Shown: positions 43,960-53,281, counted from the first letter of the stretch. The stretch is 64,000 nt of DNA from Streptomyces sp. NBS 14/10 (GCF_002224125.1 NZ_NCSM01000058.1:59459-123458), one strand, 5' to 3'. Made by a program: numbers and translations. The notes: generated by a model from the letters alone, not told the origin.

Positions 43960-45504
43960 TTACTGACGGGGCGCCTGGAGCAGCTGCCGCAGCCGCTGCT
44001 TGTCCGTCTTGCCGTTCGGGGTGAGCGGGAGCGCGGGGAGGACCCGGCAGTCGGCCGGAACCTTTGAGCCCTCCAGCCGTTCGCCGAGCGAGCCGAGCAC
44101 GCGCTCCGGCGTCAGCTCGGTGACGGCGAAGAGCGTGAGGTCCGCGTCCGGGCCTGGCGGGAGTACGGCGGCGGCGGTGACCCCGTCGATGTCCAGCGCC
44201 GCCGCCTCGATCTCCAGCGCCCCGGTCAGTACGCCGCGCCGTTTGAACAGGTCGTCGCGGCGCCCGTGGAAGTAGAGATGGCCGTCCTCGTCGAGGTGGC
44301 CGAAGTCGCCGGTGTGCAGGATGACTTCGCCGGTCAGTGGATCCGTACGGAACCGGGCCGCGGTGAGCTCCGGCGCCCGCCAGTAGCCCCGCATGACATG
44401 GGGGCCGCGGACCGCGATCTGCCCGGTGCGCCCGGCGGGCAGCGGCTGCCCCGCGTCGTCCAGGATGGCCACGTGGGTGCCCGGCAGGGCGGTGCCGACG
44501 GAGTCCGGTTTGGCGAGGTCGCCGTCGGGTTCGAGCACGGTGATCCGTTTGCACTCGGTGATGCCGAACATCGGCGCCACCGCCGCGCCCGGGAACGTCC
44601 GCCGCAGCCCCGCGATCAGCGGGGAGGTGAGCGCCGCGCCGGTGTTGGTGAACAGCCGGACGGGCGGGGCCGCGGCGGAGCGCTCCCGGCCGGCCAGCCG
44701 GAGCAGCATCTCGGCGAGCGAGGGCACCACCGGGACGACGGTGACGCCGTGTTCGCGCACCGTGGCCAGCAGCCCGATGTGGTGGTCCGGCTCGGTCAGG
44801 ACGACCTCGGCGCCCGCGAGAGCGGCCAGGAAGATCTGGTAGAGGCCGTAGTCGAAGGAGAGCGGGAGGGCGGTGAGGACGACGTCGTCCGGGCGGTAGC
44901 GGAGCCGGGAGGCGATGGCGCGGGCCGCGAAGCAGATGGCGGTGTGCGGGCACATCACGGCCTTGGGCGCGGCGGTGGAGCCTGAGGTGTAGATGAGCAG
45001 CGCCAGGTCGTCGGGGGACACCGGTGCCCCCTCACGGCTGGTGGCACTGGCCGACGGCCGTAGCGCTTCCATGTCTCGCCACACCGCGTCCAGGTCATGG
45101 ACGGGGCGGCCGGTCACCTCCCGCAGCCCGGGCAGTGTCGCGGGGTCGTCGGCGCGGGCGACGACGAGCGCGGGGTCGCAGTCGTCTGCCACCGTGGTCA
45201 GATGGAACGGCCGCATCGCCGGGTTGACCGGGACGAACACGGCCCCGTGGCGCACCGTGCCGAACAGCATGGCGGTGAACTCCCGCCGGTTGCCGACCCG
45301 GACCAGCACCCGCTCGCCGCGCCATACGCCCCGCTCGTCCAGCCACGCCGCGAACGCCGCTGCCTGTTCGGCGAGTTGGCGGTACGTCCACGCGCCCGTA
45401 CGGTCCCGGACCGCCCAGGCGCCCGGCCGGGTGGCCGCCGCGGTCTCCAGCAGCGCGTGGACGGTGCCGGAGGCGGCCCGGGGCGGGCTCGGGGCGGCGG
45501 TCAT
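43960..45504 (-). CDS. Acyl-AMP ligase of the acylation cassette
   Basis: A 514-residue acyl/aryl adenylating enzyme. The phosphate loop LLIYTSGSTAAPKAVM is intact, with MFGITECKR and LHTGDFGHLDEDGH and the catalytic Lys region PLTPNGKTDK. ATG 45504 sits in an ATGA overlap with the KASIII stop; a GTG two codons upstream is possible. It would adenylate a free acid and load it onto the adjacent carrier protein. Acid identity unknown; candidates are an aryl or short-chain acid. Confidence 0.85.
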   Translation of the reverse strand: MTAAPSPPRAASGTVHALLETAAATRPGAWAVRDRTGAWTYRQLAEQAAAFAAWLDERGVWRGERVLVRVGNRREFTAMLFGTVRHGAVFVPVNPAMRPFHLTTVADDCDPALVVARADDPATLPGLREVTGRPVHDLDAVWRDMEALRPSASATSREGAPVSPDDLALLIYTSGSTAAPKAVMCPHTAICFAARAIASRLRYRPDDVVLTALPLSFDYGLYQIFLAALAGAEVVLTEPDHHIGLLATVREHGVTVVPVVPSLAEMLLRLAGRERSAAAPPVRLFTNTGAALTSPLIAGLRRTFPGAAVAPMFGITECKRITVLEPDGDLAKPDSVGTALPGTHVAILDDAGQPLPAGRTGQIAVRGPHVMRGYWRAPELTAARFRTDPLTGEVILHTGDFGHLDEDGHLYFHGRRDDLFKRRGVLTGALEIEAAALDIDGVTAAAVLPPGPDADLTLFAVTELTPERVLGSLGERLEGSKVPADCRVLPALPLTPNGKTDKQRLRQLLQAPRQ

Positions 45505-46529
45505 GTCCACTGCGGGACCTCGGTGATCTCCAGCAGGGCGGTGGTGCAGGTGAACCCGGAACCGCCGCCGAACAGCAGCACCCGGTCACCGGGCCCGACC
45601 GCCTCCGTCTCCACCAGATGGGCCAGACCGGCGGCCAGGTCCCCGCCGCCGATATGGCCCGTGGTGCGCCCGTACTCCCAGGTGGTCTGGTGCTCCTCCA
45701 CGCCGAGCAGATGGTGCAACTGGTACTCGCCCTTGCGCCGCCCGGTCGCCGGGATGACCACCTTGGCCAGGGCGGAGGAGGGCATACGGGCCGCGGCCAG
45801 CGCCTTGACCTTCGCCTGGAGCATCACCCGGGCGTGCCGCAGCGCGGCCTCGTCCTCGTCGTGTTCGGCCTTGTACTGGCGGGACCGGCGGGTCAGGTCG
45901 AGCGGGGTGTGGGCGGCGGGGGACACCGGGTGGAACGGCTCGTCGCCGCGTGCCATCGGCTCCAGCGAGTTGTCGGCCACGGTCGCCGTGGACAGCAGCC
46001 GGGCGAATCCGCCCCGGCGGGAGAGGACCATGGCGGTGGCGCCGTCCCCGTACACATGGTCCTCGTGCAGGGACCACCGGTTGACCCCGCCGTCCCAGCG
46101 GTCCGCGGTGGTGAGCATCACCGCGGAGCCACGCGCCCCGGCCGCCAGGTGGGTCGCGGCGAACTCGATGCCACCAACCCCGATGTTGCAGCGCTGCTGC
46201 ACATCCAGCGCGGGGACGGTGCGCCCCACCGTGCGCTGCGCGATGTACGAGCCGACCGGCCAGACGTCCAGGCCCTGGAACCACAGGCTGCCGTGGAGCA
46301 GCAGCCCGAACTCCTTGGGGGCGATACCGGAGCGCTTGAGCGCCGTCTCGGCGGCGTGCACGGCCATGTCCGGCGGGGCGATCCCGTCGGGGGCGACGAG
46401 CACCGACCGGTAGCCGAAGACCTCGCACCGCTCCGGGGTCAGCTCCCCTGACCGTACGGCGGTCTCGACGGCCACCGGCTCCGGAAGCCAGGTGCCGACC
46501 GCGGCGATGTGGATGTTCTCCCAGCGCAT
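45501..46529 (-). CDS. KASIII-like acyltransferase (CerJ/DpsC group)
   Basis: A 342-residue thiolase-fold protein. Cys114 lies in QQRCNIGVG, but the FabH His and Asn motifs (PHQAN, NTS) are not conserved: the sequences there are IPATGRRKG and TTGHIGGGD, with His292. This suggests a non-condensing enzyme, like CerJ of cervimycin, which transfers an acyl group to a sugar hydroxyl as an ester, or like the DpsC starter selector. ATG 46529 with GGAGGAGAG upstream. Leads the operon with ligase and carrier protein. Confidence 0.8.
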   Translation of the reverse strand: MRWENIHIAAVGTWLPEPVAVETAVRSGELTPERCEVFGYRSVLVAPDGIAPPDMAVHAAETALKRSGIAPKEFGLLLHGSLWFQGLDVWPVGSYIAQRTVGRTVPALDVQQRCNIGVGGIEFAATHLAAGARGSAVMLTTADRWDGGVNRWSLHEDHVYGDGATAMVLSRRGGFARLLSTATVADNSLEPMARGDEPFHPVSPAAHTPLDLTRRSRQYKAEHDEDEAALRHARVMLQAKVKALAAARMPSSALAKVVIPATGRRKGEYQLHHLLGVEEHQTTWEYGRTTGHIGGGDLAAGLAHLVETEAVGPGDRVLLFGGGSGFTCTTALLEITEVPQWT

Positions 46530-46738
46530 GGACTCTCTCTCCTCCGACGCCCGACGCCCGACGCCCGACGCCGCACTCGATGTGCTCGATGTGCCGGCCG
46601 CGGGAGATGGTCGGCAATGCGGCTCAAGCCGGGCTGGAGGTCCGGTACATGGCGGACCGGGGGCGGGGGTTCACCGGTCTTCGAGGGGTCCTCGACCGGG
46701 CGCTCACATGCTCGCGCTGTCCGCTAAGGAGGACTTAC
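46530..46738. promoter_or_regulatory. Divergent promoter region with cgacgcc repeats
   Basis: A 209-bp region between the acylation operon and the dTDP-glucose operon. Four exact tandem copies of the 7-mer cgacgcc lie at 46545-46572, just upstream of the KASIII ribosome site, and ctcgatgtg is repeated nearby. It may carry an activator site. Confidence 0.5.
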
Positions 46739-47857
46739 ATGAAGGCTCTCGTGCTGTCCGGCGGGTCGGGGACCCGCCTGCGCCCGTTCAGCTATTCAAT
46801 GCCCAAGCAGCTCATCCCCATCGCCAACAAGCCGGTCCTCGAACACGTCCTGACGTCGATCCGCGACCTCGGCGTCACCGACGTCGGCATCGTCGTCGGC
46901 AATCAGCTCCGGGCGATCTCGGCGGCGCTGGGCGACGGTTCCGACCTCGGCGTGCGGATCACCTACATCCCGCAGGACGAGCCGCTGGGTCTTGCCCACT
47001 GTGTCGCCATCGCCCGCGACTTCCTGGGCGACGACGACTTCGTGATGTACCTCGGCGACAACATGCTCCCGGACGGGGTGGCGGACGTCGCGGCCGAGTT
47101 CCGCGCCAGGCGGCCGGCGGCGCAGGTGGTGGTGCACAAGGTCCCCGATCCGCAGGCGTTCGGGGTGGCGGAAGTGGCGGTGGACGGCTCGGTGCTGCGG
47201 CTGGTCGAGAAGCCCGCCCGGCCACGGTCGGATCTGGCCCTGGTCGGCGTGTACTTCTTCACCCCCGCCATCCACAGGGCCGTCGCCGCGATCGCGCCGA
47301 GCGCCCGCGGCGAGCTGGAGATCACCGACGCCATCCAGTGGCTGGTGGCCCGGGGCGAGACGGTACGGGCGAGCGAGTACTCCGGCTACTGGAAGGACAC
47401 CGGCCAGGTCGAGGACGTCCTGGACTGCAACCGCGAGCTGCTGCGCACCCTCACCCGCTCGGTGGCGGCGGACGTGGACGAGGCCAGCGAGATCACCGGC
47501 CCGGTCGTGGTCGAGTCCGGCGCCCGGGTGGTGCGCTCCCGGATCGAGGGACCGGCGATCATCGGCGCGGGCACGCTGGTGGAGGACAGCCACGTGGGGC
47601 CGCACACCTCGGTCGGCAGCGACTGTGTGCTGCGGGACACCCGGCTGGACGACTCGATCGTGCTGGACGGCGCCTCCCTGGTGCGGGTGCGCGGACTGTA
47701 CGGGTCGGTCATCGGACGCTCGGCGGCCATCGCCACCGTCCCGGCCCCGGAGACGGCCCCCGAAACGGCCCCCGCCGAGAGCACTGCGGGCACCCCCGCC
47801 ACCAGCCGCCACCGGCTCGTCGTCGGCGATCACACCCGTATCGAGGTGGCCGCGTGA
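46739..47857 (+). CDS. rmlA: Glucose-1-phosphate thymidylyltransferase (long form)
   Basis: A 372-residue nucleotidyltransferase that makes dTDP-glucose, the first step of deoxysugar supply. The N-terminal signature is LSGGSGTRLRPFSYSMPKQL, and EKP and the C-terminal left-handed beta-helix repeat (about 250-340) give the StrD/UrdG-type length rather than the 290-residue RmlA form. ATG 46739 with AAGGAGG upstream. Its stop overlaps the GTG start of the 4,6-dehydratase. Confidence 0.9.
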   Translation: MKALVLSGGSGTRLRPFSYSMPKQLIPIANKPVLEHVLTSIRDLGVTDVGIVVGNQLRAISAALGDGSDLGVRITYIPQDEPLGLAHCVAIARDFLGDDDFVMYLGDNMLPDGVADVAAEFRARRPAAQVVVHKVPDPQAFGVAEVAVDGSVLRLVEKPARPRSDLALVGVYFFTPAIHRAVAAIAPSARGELEITDAIQWLVARGETVRASEYSGYWKDTGQVEDVLDCNRELLRTLTRSVAADVDEASEITGPVVVESGARVVRSRIEGPAIIGAGTLVEDSHVGPHTSVGSDCVLRDTRLDDSIVLDGASLVRVRGLYGSVIGRSAAIATVPAPETAPETAPAESTAGTPATSRHRLVVGDHTRIEVAA

Positions 47858-48822
47858 GGATCCTGGTCACCGGCGGCGCCGGCTTCATCGGCTCCACCTA
47901 CGTCCGCACCCTGCTCGCCGACGGCTACCCCGGCTGCGCGGGCGCCCGGGTCACCGTCCTGGACAAGCTGACCTACGCCGGACACCGGGACAGCCTCCCG
48001 GCCGCCGATCCGCGCCTGACCTTCGTACGCGGCGACATCTGCGATGCCCCGTTGCTGCACGAGGTGCTGCCGGGCCACGACGCGGTGGTGCACTTCGCCG
48101 CCGAGTCGCATGTCGACCGCTCCCTGGAGGCCGCCGCCGACTTCGTGACCACCAACGCGTGCGGCACCCAGATCCTGCTCGACGCCTGTCTGCGTGCCCG
48201 TATCCCCCGGGTGGTGCACGTGTCCACCGACGAGGTCTACGGCTCCATCGAGCACGGTTCGTGGACCGAGGAGTGGCCGCTCGCGCCCAACACCCCCTAC
48301 GCGGCCTCCAAAGCGGCCTCCGACCTGATCGCCCGCGCCTGCTGGCGCACCCACGGCCTCGACGTGTCGATCACCAGGTGTTCCAACAACTACGGCCCCT
48401 ACCAGCACCCCGAAAAGCTCATACCGCTGTTCGTCACCAACCTCCTGGAGGGCAAGCAGGTCCCGCTCTACGGCGACGGCTCCAACATGCGCGAGTGGCT
48501 GCACGTCGAGGACCACTGCCGCGCCATCGACCTGGTGCTCAACCGAGGCCGGGCGGGCGAGATCTACAACGTGGGCGGGGGCAACGAGTACACCAACGCC
48601 GCCCTGACCCGGCGGCTGTTGGAGCTGTGCGGCGCCGATGAGCGCATGGTGCGCCACGTCCCGGACCGCAAGGGGCACGATCTGCGCTACTCCCTGGACG
48701 AGACGAAGATCCGCGAAGAGCTGGGCTATGCGCCGTGCGTGCCGTTCGACACCGGCCTGGCCGCCACCGTCGCCTGGTACCGCGACAACCCGGGCTGGTG
48801 GAAGCAGGTGACGCGCGGATGA
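47854..48822 (+). CDS. rmlB: dTDP-glucose 4,6-dehydratase
   Basis: A 322-residue extended SDR: GGAGFIGS at the N-terminus, catalytic DE in STDEVYG, and YAASKAASD with the Tyr-Lys pair. It makes dTDP-4-keto-6-deoxyglucose, the branch point of all deoxysugars here. GTG start in a GTGA overlap; stop overlaps the next gene (ATGA). Confidence 0.93.
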   Translation: MRILVTGGAGFIGSTYVRTLLADGYPGCAGARVTVLDKLTYAGHRDSLPAADPRLTFVRGDICDAPLLHEVLPGHDAVVHFAAESHVDRSLEAAADFVTTNACGTQILLDACLRARIPRVVHVSTDEVYGSIEHGSWTEEWPLAPNTPYAASKAASDLIARACWRTHGLDVSITRCSNNYGPYQHPEKLIPLFVTNLLEGKQVPLYGDGSNMREWLHVEDHCRAIDLVLNRGRAGEIYNVGGGNEYTNAALTRRLLELCGADERMVRHVPDRKGHDLRYSLDETKIREELGYAPCVPFDTGLAATVAWYRDNPGWWKQVTRG

Positions 48823-50579
48823 GTCCGACGCGGCAGCAGCACCACCTGGAGGACGCCCCGCACTCGCAGGAAACCCGGGACCACGTCGCCACCCAGGCGC
48901 TCGTGGTCGGCGCCGGGCCCGTGGGGCTCACCATGGCGCATGAACTGGCTCGCCACGGCGTACGGGTACGCCTGGTCGACGGCGCCGCGGGCTCGGCCAC
49001 CACCAGCCGCGCCCTGGCCACCCACGCACGCACCCTCGAGACCTACGACCAGATGGGCGTGGCCGACGAACTGATCTCCCGCGGACAGCGGGTGGAGCAC
49101 TTCACCCTGCACCAGAACGGCCGCCGCCTCATCCGCCTGGACACCGACTACAGCCGGCTGCCAACGCGTTTCCCCTTCACCCTCATGGTCGACCAGGTGA
49201 TCACCGAGGAGGTACTGCGTCGGTCCGCTGCCCGGCACGGGGTCGAGGTGGAGTGGGGCGTTCGGCTGACCGGGTTCGAGGACCTGGGCACCGCCGTACG
49301 CGCCCGGCTGTGCCACCCGGACGGCCGCGTGGAGGAGGCGCGCGCCGAGTGGCTGGTGGGCTGCGACGGCGGGCACAGCACGGTACGGAAGAAACTCGGG
49401 CTGCCGCTGCTCGGCGACTCCAGCGAGACCTGGCTGATCGCGGACGCGGAGGTGGACTGCGATCTGCCGCGCGACAGCATCCACTGGATGCGCACCCCGG
49501 CCGGGACTGTGATGATGGTGCCGTTCCCGGAGCCCGGCAAGTGGCGGCTGCTGGACACCACGGACGTCGAGTACGACGGCGGCGAGGCGCAGGACGCGGC
49601 GGTGGCACGGCGGTTCGCCGCCAAGATCCGGGCGGGCACCGGCCGCGCCGCGCGGGTTTCCACCCCCACCTGGGTGTCGGTGTTCTCCATCCAGCAGCGC
49701 ATGGTGCCGCGGATGGGCGCGGGCCGGGTGTTCGTCGCGGGCGACGCCGCCCATGTGCACAGCCCGGCCTCCGGGCAGGGCATGAACACCGGTGTCCAGG
49801 ACGCGGTCAACCTCGCCTGGAAGCTCGCCGCCGTCATCCGCGGCGAGGCGGGCCCCCGGCTGCTGGAGTCCTACGGCGCCGAGCGGGTCCCGGTCGGCGA
49901 ACGGCTGCTGCACTCCACGCGGTTCGCCACCGCCCTGGTGCAGCTGAAGAGCCGTACCGCCGCCTCGCTGCTGCGCGCCGCGTTCGGCGTGGTCCGCGCG
50001 CTGCCGCCGCTCAAGGCCCGGATCCAGCGCCGGATCATGGGCGGCATGACCGCGCTCGACCTGGCGTACGGGTCCGGGCCCGCGGTCCTGGGGCAGACGG
50101 CGGGCACCCGCGTGGTCACGGTCGGGCCGCGGCGGGCGGAGCGGAGCCCCGGATGGCGGGAGCTGATCGCCGAACTGTCCAGGCCCGGCTGGACGCTGCT
50201 CGCCTTCGCCACCCCGGACCAGTACCCGTCGCTGTGCGCGCTCGCCGAGGCGTACGGGGGCTATCTGAGCGTCCGTACGGTCGTGACGGCCGTGACGGAT
50301 GGGCCCGAAGGCGATGGGCCCGAAGGCGCCGCGGAGGGCACGCCGGGCCCGTTGGCCGACCCCGGCGCGCGGCTGCGGGTCGATCTGCGCGCGGCGCCCG
50401 GCGGCTGGCTGCTGATCCGGCCGGACGGCTATGCGGCGGCCCGCGGCACGGCCTCGGACCGCCCGCGCGACGCGCTCGGGGCGCTGGGGCTGCGGCCGGT
50501 GCTGCACCTGGTGGCGCCGCCGGCCGGGCAGTCCGGGAAGGCCGGACAGCGGCCCGAGGCGCGGGGAGACGAGCGCTGA
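48819..50579 (+). CDS. FAD-dependent aromatic monooxygenase 2 (RdmE/OxyS-like)
   Basis: A 586-residue group A hydroxylase with GAGPVGLTMA, GCDGGHSTVRK and GDAAHVHSPASGQG, plus the C-terminal thioredoxin-like domain (about 400-586) of the RdmE/MtmOIV type. It would hydroxylate or Baeyer-Villiger oxidise the polyketide. ATG 48819 in an ATGA overlap with the 4,6-dehydratase; stop overlaps the glycosyltransferase start (TGATG). Its place in a sugar operon is unusual but common in mixed antibiotic clusters. Confidence 0.88.
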   Translation: MSPTRQQHHLEDAPHSQETRDHVATQALVVGAGPVGLTMAHELARHGVRVRLVDGAAGSATTSRALATHARTLETYDQMGVADELISRGQRVEHFTLHQNGRRLIRLDTDYSRLPTRFPFTLMVDQVITEEVLRRSAARHGVEVEWGVRLTGFEDLGTAVRARLCHPDGRVEEARAEWLVGCDGGHSTVRKKLGLPLLGDSSETWLIADAEVDCDLPRDSIHWMRTPAGTVMMVPFPEPGKWRLLDTTDVEYDGGEAQDAAVARRFAAKIRAGTGRAARVSTPTWVSVFSIQQRMVPRMGAGRVFVAGDAAHVHSPASGQGMNTGVQDAVNLAWKLAAVIRGEAGPRLLESYGAERVPVGERLLHSTRFATALVQLKSRTAASLLRAAFGVVRALPPLKARIQRRIMGGMTALDLAYGSGPAVLGQTAGTRVVTVGPRRAERSPGWRELIAELSRPGWTLLAFATPDQYPSLCALAEAYGGYLSVRTVVTAVTDGPEGDGPEGAAEGTPGPLADPGARLRVDLRAAPGGWLLIRPDGYAAARGTASDRPRDALGALGLRPVLHLVAPPAGQSGKAGQRPEARGDER

Positions 50580-51838
50580 TGCGAGTTCTCTTCGTGGTGT
50601 CCAACTGGCCCGGCCACTGGTTCTCCATGGTGCCGCTGGGCTGGGCGCTCCAGGCGGCCGGACACGACGTGCGGGTGGTGTGCGCGCCCAGCCAGGCGGA
50701 GCCCGTCGGGCGGGCCGGACTGACCCCGCTCGCCGTACTCGACGCGCCGGACCTGGCGTTCATGGCCCGGCTGCTCAACTACTCCGCCGCGCAGGGCGGG
50801 CGCTGGCCCTACCGGGAGCTGCCACCGCACCCGGTCACCGGCCACCCGGTCGCCTCACTCGACGAGTTCGAACCGGGCGCCTGGCTGCGCGACCACCACG
50901 AGCAGCTGATCGACATGGCACACCGCTCCACCGACGCGGCGGTGGCCTTCGGCCGCTGGTGGCGGCCCCAGCTGGTGGTGCACGACCTGCTGAGCCTGGA
51001 GGGACCGCTGGTCGGACGGGTGCTGGAAGTGCCCGCGCTGCTCCATCTGTGGGGCCCGGTGGGGCCGGACGACCGGGTGCGCGGGGTGCCCCTGGTGCCG
51101 TTGGACACCAGCCGCGCCTTTCAGCGCTACGAGGTCGGGGCGCTGCGGCGGGAGACCTACGAGTACGCGATCGACCCCTGCCCGGCCGGCGCCGCCCCGC
51201 CGCTGACCGCCCACCGCATCCCCGTACGCCATGTGCCCTACAACGGGCCCGGGGCCATGCCGCCATGGCTGCAGGCGCTGCCCGAGTCGGGCGCGTCGTT
51301 CGGGCGGCCCCGGGTCTGCGTGGTGTGGGGCACCTCGGTGAGCGTCACCTTCGGGCCCGGCTCCTTCGCCGTGCCGAAGGTGGTGAAGGCGCTGGCCGAA
51401 CTGGACGTCGAGGTGCTGCTCACCGTCACCGGCGCCGACCGGGAGCGGATCGGCACCCTGCCGCCCGGGGTGCGGCTGCTGGAGCACACCCCGCTCCATC
51501 TGCTGCTGCCCTCCTGCGATCTGGTGGTCCACCACGCCGGCGGGGGCTGCGCCATGACCGGTCTCGCCGCCGGTGTGCCGCATCTGATGCTGCCCTGCGG
51601 CCTCGACCAGGAGACGATCGCCGACCGGATCGTGGCGGCGGGCGCGGGGATCGCCCTGCCCAACGCCACCGCGGACGTCCCGGCCATCCGCGCGGCCGCC
51701 CGGGCCCTGCTGGGCGACCCGTCGTACCGGGCCACGGCCCTCCGGCTCCAGGAGGAGATGGCGGCGGGCCCCCACCCCTCGGCTCTGGTGTCCCGGCTGG
51801 AAGAGCTGGCCGCGGGCGCGCTGCTGGTACGCGGCTGA
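50579..51838 (+). CDS. Glycosyltransferase, GT-B fold (antibiotic type 5)
   Basis: A 419-residue deoxysugar transferase (MRVLFVVSNWPGHWF; VVHHAGGGCAMTGLAAG). The donor motif HHAGGGC differs from HHGGSGT of the others, similar to rhamnosyl or rhodinosyl transferases. ATG 50579 overlaps the monooxygenase stop. Last gene before a 79-nt gap. Confidence 0.88.
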   Translation: MRVLFVVSNWPGHWFSMVPLGWALQAAGHDVRVVCAPSQAEPVGRAGLTPLAVLDAPDLAFMARLLNYSAAQGGRWPYRELPPHPVTGHPVASLDEFEPGAWLRDHHEQLIDMAHRSTDAAVAFGRWWRPQLVVHDLLSLEGPLVGRVLEVPALLHLWGPVGPDDRVRGVPLVPLDTSRAFQRYEVGALRRETYEYAIDPCPAGAAPPLTAHRIPVRHVPYNGPGAMPPWLQALPESGASFGRPRVCVVWGTSVSVTFGPGSFAVPKVVKALAELDVEVLLTVTGADRERIGTLPPGVRLLEHTPLHLLLPSCDLVVHHAGGGCAMTGLAAGVPHLMLPCGLDQETIADRIVAAGAGIALPNATADVPAIRAAARALLGDPSYRATALRLQEEMAAGPHPSALVSRLEELAAGALLVRG

Positions 51839-51917
51839 CCGCACGCGCACCCGCACCCCGCCCACCTACCGCACCGCCCCTCACCCACCGCACCGACTCT
51901 CGACCTCAGGACGTGGC

Positions 51918-52697
51918 ATGGAGATTGTGGGAAACGGGTTTCTCGCCCGGAGCCTTGAGCCGATCGCCCAAAAGCACCCGGACACCGTGGTCCTCGCGGC
52001 CGGTGTGTCCTGGGCGAGCGGCACCTCGGACGCGGACTTCGCGCGGGAGGCGGCGCTGCTGCGGGAGGTGGCGCACGGATGCCGGGCCACCGGGCGGCGG
52101 TTGCTGTTCTTCTCCACCGCCGCCACCGGGATGTACGGCGCGGTGGACGGCCCGGGCCGGGAGGACAGCGCCATCGTCCCCTGCACCCCGTACGGGGAGC
52201 ACAAGCTGAGCTTGGAGCGGCAGTTGCACGCCTCCGGGGCCGACTGGCTGGTGCTGCGCCTCGGCCATCTGGTCGGCCCCGGGCAGCCGCCACATCAGCT
52301 GCTGCCGGCGCTGGTGCGGCAGATGCGGGAGGGCCTGGTCCGTATCCACAAGGGGGCGGCGCGGGATCTGATCGACGTGGTGGACGTGGTCCGCGTCATC
52401 GATCTGCTGCTGGCCCAGGATCTGCGGGGCGAGACGGTCAATGTGGCCTCCGGGGAGGCGGTTCCGGTGGAGCGGATCGTCGACCATCTGGAGGGACGGC
52501 TGGGCCTGGTGGCCGACCGGGAGTACCGGGAGGCCGGGGCCCAGCACGTCATCTGCACCGAGAAGTTGCGGGCCCTGGTCCCCCAGACGGCCCGCATGGG
52601 CTTCGGCCCCGGCTACTACCGGCGTGTTCTCGACGCCTTCGCGAAGACGTGTGCGGTGGGCTCGGCGGCGTCGGCGGCGCGCAGCTGCCGTTCGTAG
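51918..52697 (+). CDS. NAD-dependent sugar epimerase/ketoreductase (short form)
   Basis: A 259-residue extended-SDR-like protein with GNGFLA at the N-terminus, Ser in FFSTAATGMYG and YGEHK as Tyr-Lys pair. The short length and N-terminal pattern fit the NDP-hexose 4-ketoreductase group. It probably reduces C-4 of a deoxysugar intermediate. ATG 51918. Its 3' end overlaps the convergent epimerase gene by 82 nt. Confidence 0.75.
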   Translation: MEIVGNGFLARSLEPIAQKHPDTVVLAAGVSWASGTSDADFAREAALLREVAHGCRATGRRLLFFSTAATGMYGAVDGPGREDSAIVPCTPYGEHKLSLERQLHASGADWLVLRLGHLVGPGQPPHQLLPALVRQMREGLVRIHKGAARDLIDVVDVVRVIDLLLAQDLRGETVNVASGEAVPVERIVDHLEGRLGLVADREYREAGAQHVICTEKLRALVPQTARMGFGPGYYRRVLDAFAKTCAVGSAASAARSCRS

Positions 52698-53281
52698 TGG
52701 TTGCGGCAGGCGTCGTAGGTGGCCAGTAGTCCCTGGCCTGTGGCCTCGGCCAGGGACGGGGCGCGGGCGTCCTTCTCCGAGATCAGGGGCTCGTCGGTGA
52801 GCCCGAGGTGCCACGGCAGCCCGAGCGCCGGGTCGAGCGGCTGGAGGTCGATCTGGGTGCCCGGGACGTACTGCGTGGAGCACAGATAGCTGATGCAGGT
52901 GTCGTCGGTGAGCGCCACGAAGCCGTGGCCCAGCCCCTCGGCCACGTACATCGCGGTGCCCTCGTCTGCGTCGAGCGTGTTGGTGTCGTACGCGCCGAAG
53001 GTGGGCGACCCAAGACGCAGGTCCACCACCACGTCGAGCAGCGCCCCGCGCACACACGTCACGAACTTGGCCTGCCCGGGCGGCAGCCGCACACCGTGCA
53101 CACCGCGCAGCGTGTTGCGGGCCGACACCGAGTAGTTGACCTGGAGCGGGACGAACACATGGCCGGTCTGCCGGGCCAGCTGCCCGTACGCGTACGACTC
53201 GAAGAAGCTGCCCCGCGCATCGGTGTGGTGGCGCGGCACGATGCGGTAGGCGTCCGGTACGGCGGTCTCATGGATCTCCAT
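52616..53281 (-). CDS. dTDP-4-keto-6-deoxyhexose 3,5-epimerase (RmlC-like)
   Basis: A 221-residue cupin epimerase. The catalytic His lies in RGVHG, and VTCVRGALLDVVVDLR, GLGHGFVAL and the Tyr in SYLCSTQYVP are conserved. It converts D- to L-configured 4-keto sugars, so at least one sugar of the product is likely L (for example L-rhodinose). ATG 53281. Sole gene on this strand here, with an 82-nt tail overlap to the opposite gene. Confidence 0.87.
   Translation of the reverse strand: MEIHETAVPDAYRIVPRHHTDARGSFFESYAYGQLARQTGHVFVPLQVNYSVSARNTLRGVHGVRLPPGQAKFVTCVRGALLDVVVDLRLGSPTFGAYDTNTLDADEGTAMYVAEGLGHGFVALTDDTCISYLCSTQYVPGTQIDLQPLDPALGLPWHLGLTDEPLISEKDARAPSLAEATGQGLLATYDACRNHYERQLRAADAAEPTAHVFAKASRTRR

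Noticed and set aside
45501..46529. FabH-type primary condensing enzyme
   Set aside because: The FabH His (PHQAN) and Asn (NTS) motifs are not conserved, so an acyltransferase role is preferred.
46492..48822. A 776-codon frame covering the thymidylyltransferase region
   Set aside because: Only its second half is a real gene (the 4,6-dehydratase from 47854). The first part is a frame shadow of the thymidylyltransferase.
51918..52697. Broken gene because of unusual N-terminus (GNGFLA) and short length
   Set aside because: Tyr-Lys pair, Ser and overall length fit a short ketoreductase group; no frameshift seen.
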